Shown: positions 63,222 to 64,000 of the stretch, piece by piece | Position numbering within the stretch: position 1 is the first letter of the stretch | Layout of the letters: every line of letters begins with the position of its first letter | NCBI RefSeq assembly: GCF_020991455.1 | Contig: NZ_JAJMOX010000015.1 | Span: 1 to 64,000, forward strand | Reading direction: 5' to 3' | Length of the DNA stretch: 64,000 nucleotides | From: Flavobacterium sp. JAS | GTDB taxonomy: Bacteria; Bacteroidota; Bacteroidia; Flavobacteriales; Flavobacteriaceae | Notes under the pieces: generated by a model | The model's database searches: none | What the model was told of the DNA's origin: nothing | Seen by the model: only the letters and a program-made list of their open reading frames with translations | Position numbers and translations under genes: made by a program

Positions 63222-64000
63222 ATGAAAAACCTGTTAGGCCCGGCAAATACCGGGATGTTAACGAAACAAAAGAAGCTATTTCTTCGGATGAAAAAGAGAT
63301 CGATCTTTTTTTGTGTGACCTTATTCAGTATCTCCTCTTTTGGACATACTTTATTACATGCTCTCCATTTAAACAAAACCAATTTGATGGAGTATTCTGA
63401 GAATTCAAAAACAGAAAAGGATTTAGTTTTTCTAACAATCGACAATATCATAACCGGAAAAATTTCAGGAGAACTGGGCGAAAATTTATCAGGTGCTATT
63501 ATTAAAGTAAAAGGGTCAACCACGCAGGCCATTACTACAGCCGACGGGAGTTTCTCTATTGCTGCAAAAGAAGGGGATGTTCTTATAATCTCTTTTGTTG
63601 GTTATGAAGGCAAACAGATAGTTGTAGGCAGTCAGAAAAATTATAATATTAAACTTAAATCGGCACAAAATGATTTGAGTGATGTTGTAATTATTGGATA
63701 TCAAAAAGTACATAAAAAAAATGTCAATGCTGCAGTATCTACTATTAGCAGTAAAGATTTGCAGGATATTCCGGTAATCAGTGTTTCTTCTATCATTGGT
63801 AGTTTGGCCACAGGAATACAAACTCCTACACAAACGGGAGCTCCCGGAGGAAGAGGGTCTTTAGTTATCCGTGGGAACTCTAATTTATCCGGTTCTGGAT
63901 ACAGCAGTCCGCTTTATGTAATTGACGGAGTACAGACTTCACTGGAAGATTTAGCAGGATATAATACTTCTAATACAGACTTTTTAGCTTCCCTGAATCC
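63222..64000 (+). CDS. SusC/RagA-type TonB-dependent receptor, 5' part only
   Basis: The frame from the ATG at 63222 runs off the window (about 260 residues). After an N-terminal signal region (SIFFCVTLFSISSFG, with internal Met at residues 12 and 23), a carboxypeptidase-like domain (about 85-155, with GKISGELGENLSGAIIKVKG and TTADGSFSIAAKEGDVLIISFVGYEGK) leads to the plug with VVIIGYQKVHKKNVNAAVSTIS and LVIRGNSNLSGSGYSSPLYVIDGVQT. It lacks an STN domain, so it is a plain SusC importer. A SusD partner is expected next. It follows the GH35 and kinase genes and probably imports the glycan they process. Confidence 0.9.
   Translation, partial: MKNLLGPANTGMLTKQKKLFLRMKKRSIFFCVTLFSISSFGHTLLHALHLNKTNLMEYSENSKTEKDLVFLTIDNIITGKISGELGENLSGAIIKVKGSTTQAITTADGSFSIAAKEGDVLIISFVGYEGKQIVVGSQKNYNIKLKSAQNDLSDVVIIGYQKVHKKNVNAAVSTISSKDLQDIPVISVSSIIGSLATGIQTPTQTGAPGGRGSLVIRGNSNLSGSGYSSPLYVIDGVQTSLEDLAGYNTSNTDFLASLN

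Overview
The window looks like a chromosomal stretch of an aerobic Bacteroidota bacterium, most likely Flavobacterium or a close relative. The evidence is the low GC content, promoters of the TTTG-N19-TAnnTTTG type in place of sigma70 boxes, SusC/SusD and FecI/FecR systems, a SprB-repeat/HYR-type surface protein, and the near absence of Shine-Dalgarno sequences. No rRNA, tRNA, CRISPR array, insertion sequence or prophage was recognised. Two genes run off the window: a repeat-rich adhesin at the left edge and a SusC receptor at the right edge.

Layout. 1-2673: 5' end of a large secreted adhesin built of 88-residue repeats (minus). 3531-6251: a GCS-like ATP-dependent carboxylate-amine ligase and a CHAP/NlpC-like cysteine amidase (minus), an unusual bond-making and bond-breaking pair. 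6528-9310: MFS exporter, phytanoyl-CoA-type dioxygenase, GNAT acetyltransferase. 9496-12029: a BlaI/BlaR1-type repressor and membrane protease with its operators; the sensor portion is replaced by nine 29-residue repeats. 12129-13686: a small TetR regulon (SnoaL-like protein, hotdog thioesterase, TetR) marked by two identical palindromes. 13929-17576: metabolic singletons and a nested inverted-repeat element.

17873-23069 is a cell-surface signalling operon: ECF sigma factor, small HMA-like protein, FecR anti-sigma, FecA-type TonB receptor and DUF4249 lipoprotein. 25734-43997 is a second, larger ECF sigma/FecR/SusC/SusD locus. Its downstream genes are all proteolytic or thiol-redox: a thioredoxin-like protein, a retropepsin-like aspartic protease, a TlpA-like protein, an M16 zinc protease and a DsbD-like electron transporter. 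I read it as an uptake and degradation system for disulfide-containing peptides or proteins. This is an inference from gene content.

44185-51116: DyP peroxidase, small membrane-associated protein, FdhF/YdeP-type molybdoenzyme with its FdhD sulfurtransferase, and an FAD monooxygenase carrying an N-terminal CxxC...CxxC module, separated by dispersed repeats. 51174-54752: GNAT, PaiB-like FMN protein and EamA exporter, divergent from a MocR-type regulator. 55053-59300: two small secreted proteins of unknown function, a beta-CASP RNase-like metallohydrolase next to an ATP-cone/Mrr-nuclease fusion, and a DUF1622 membrane protein. 59602-64000: start of a glycan-utilisation locus (sugar kinase, GH35 beta-galactosidase, SusC receptor) preceded by LacI-like operators and tandem terminators that suggest attenuation or a small RNA.

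Dispersed non-coding repeats with shared termini occur at about 14.6, 38.8, 45.5 and 50.8-51.1 kb.
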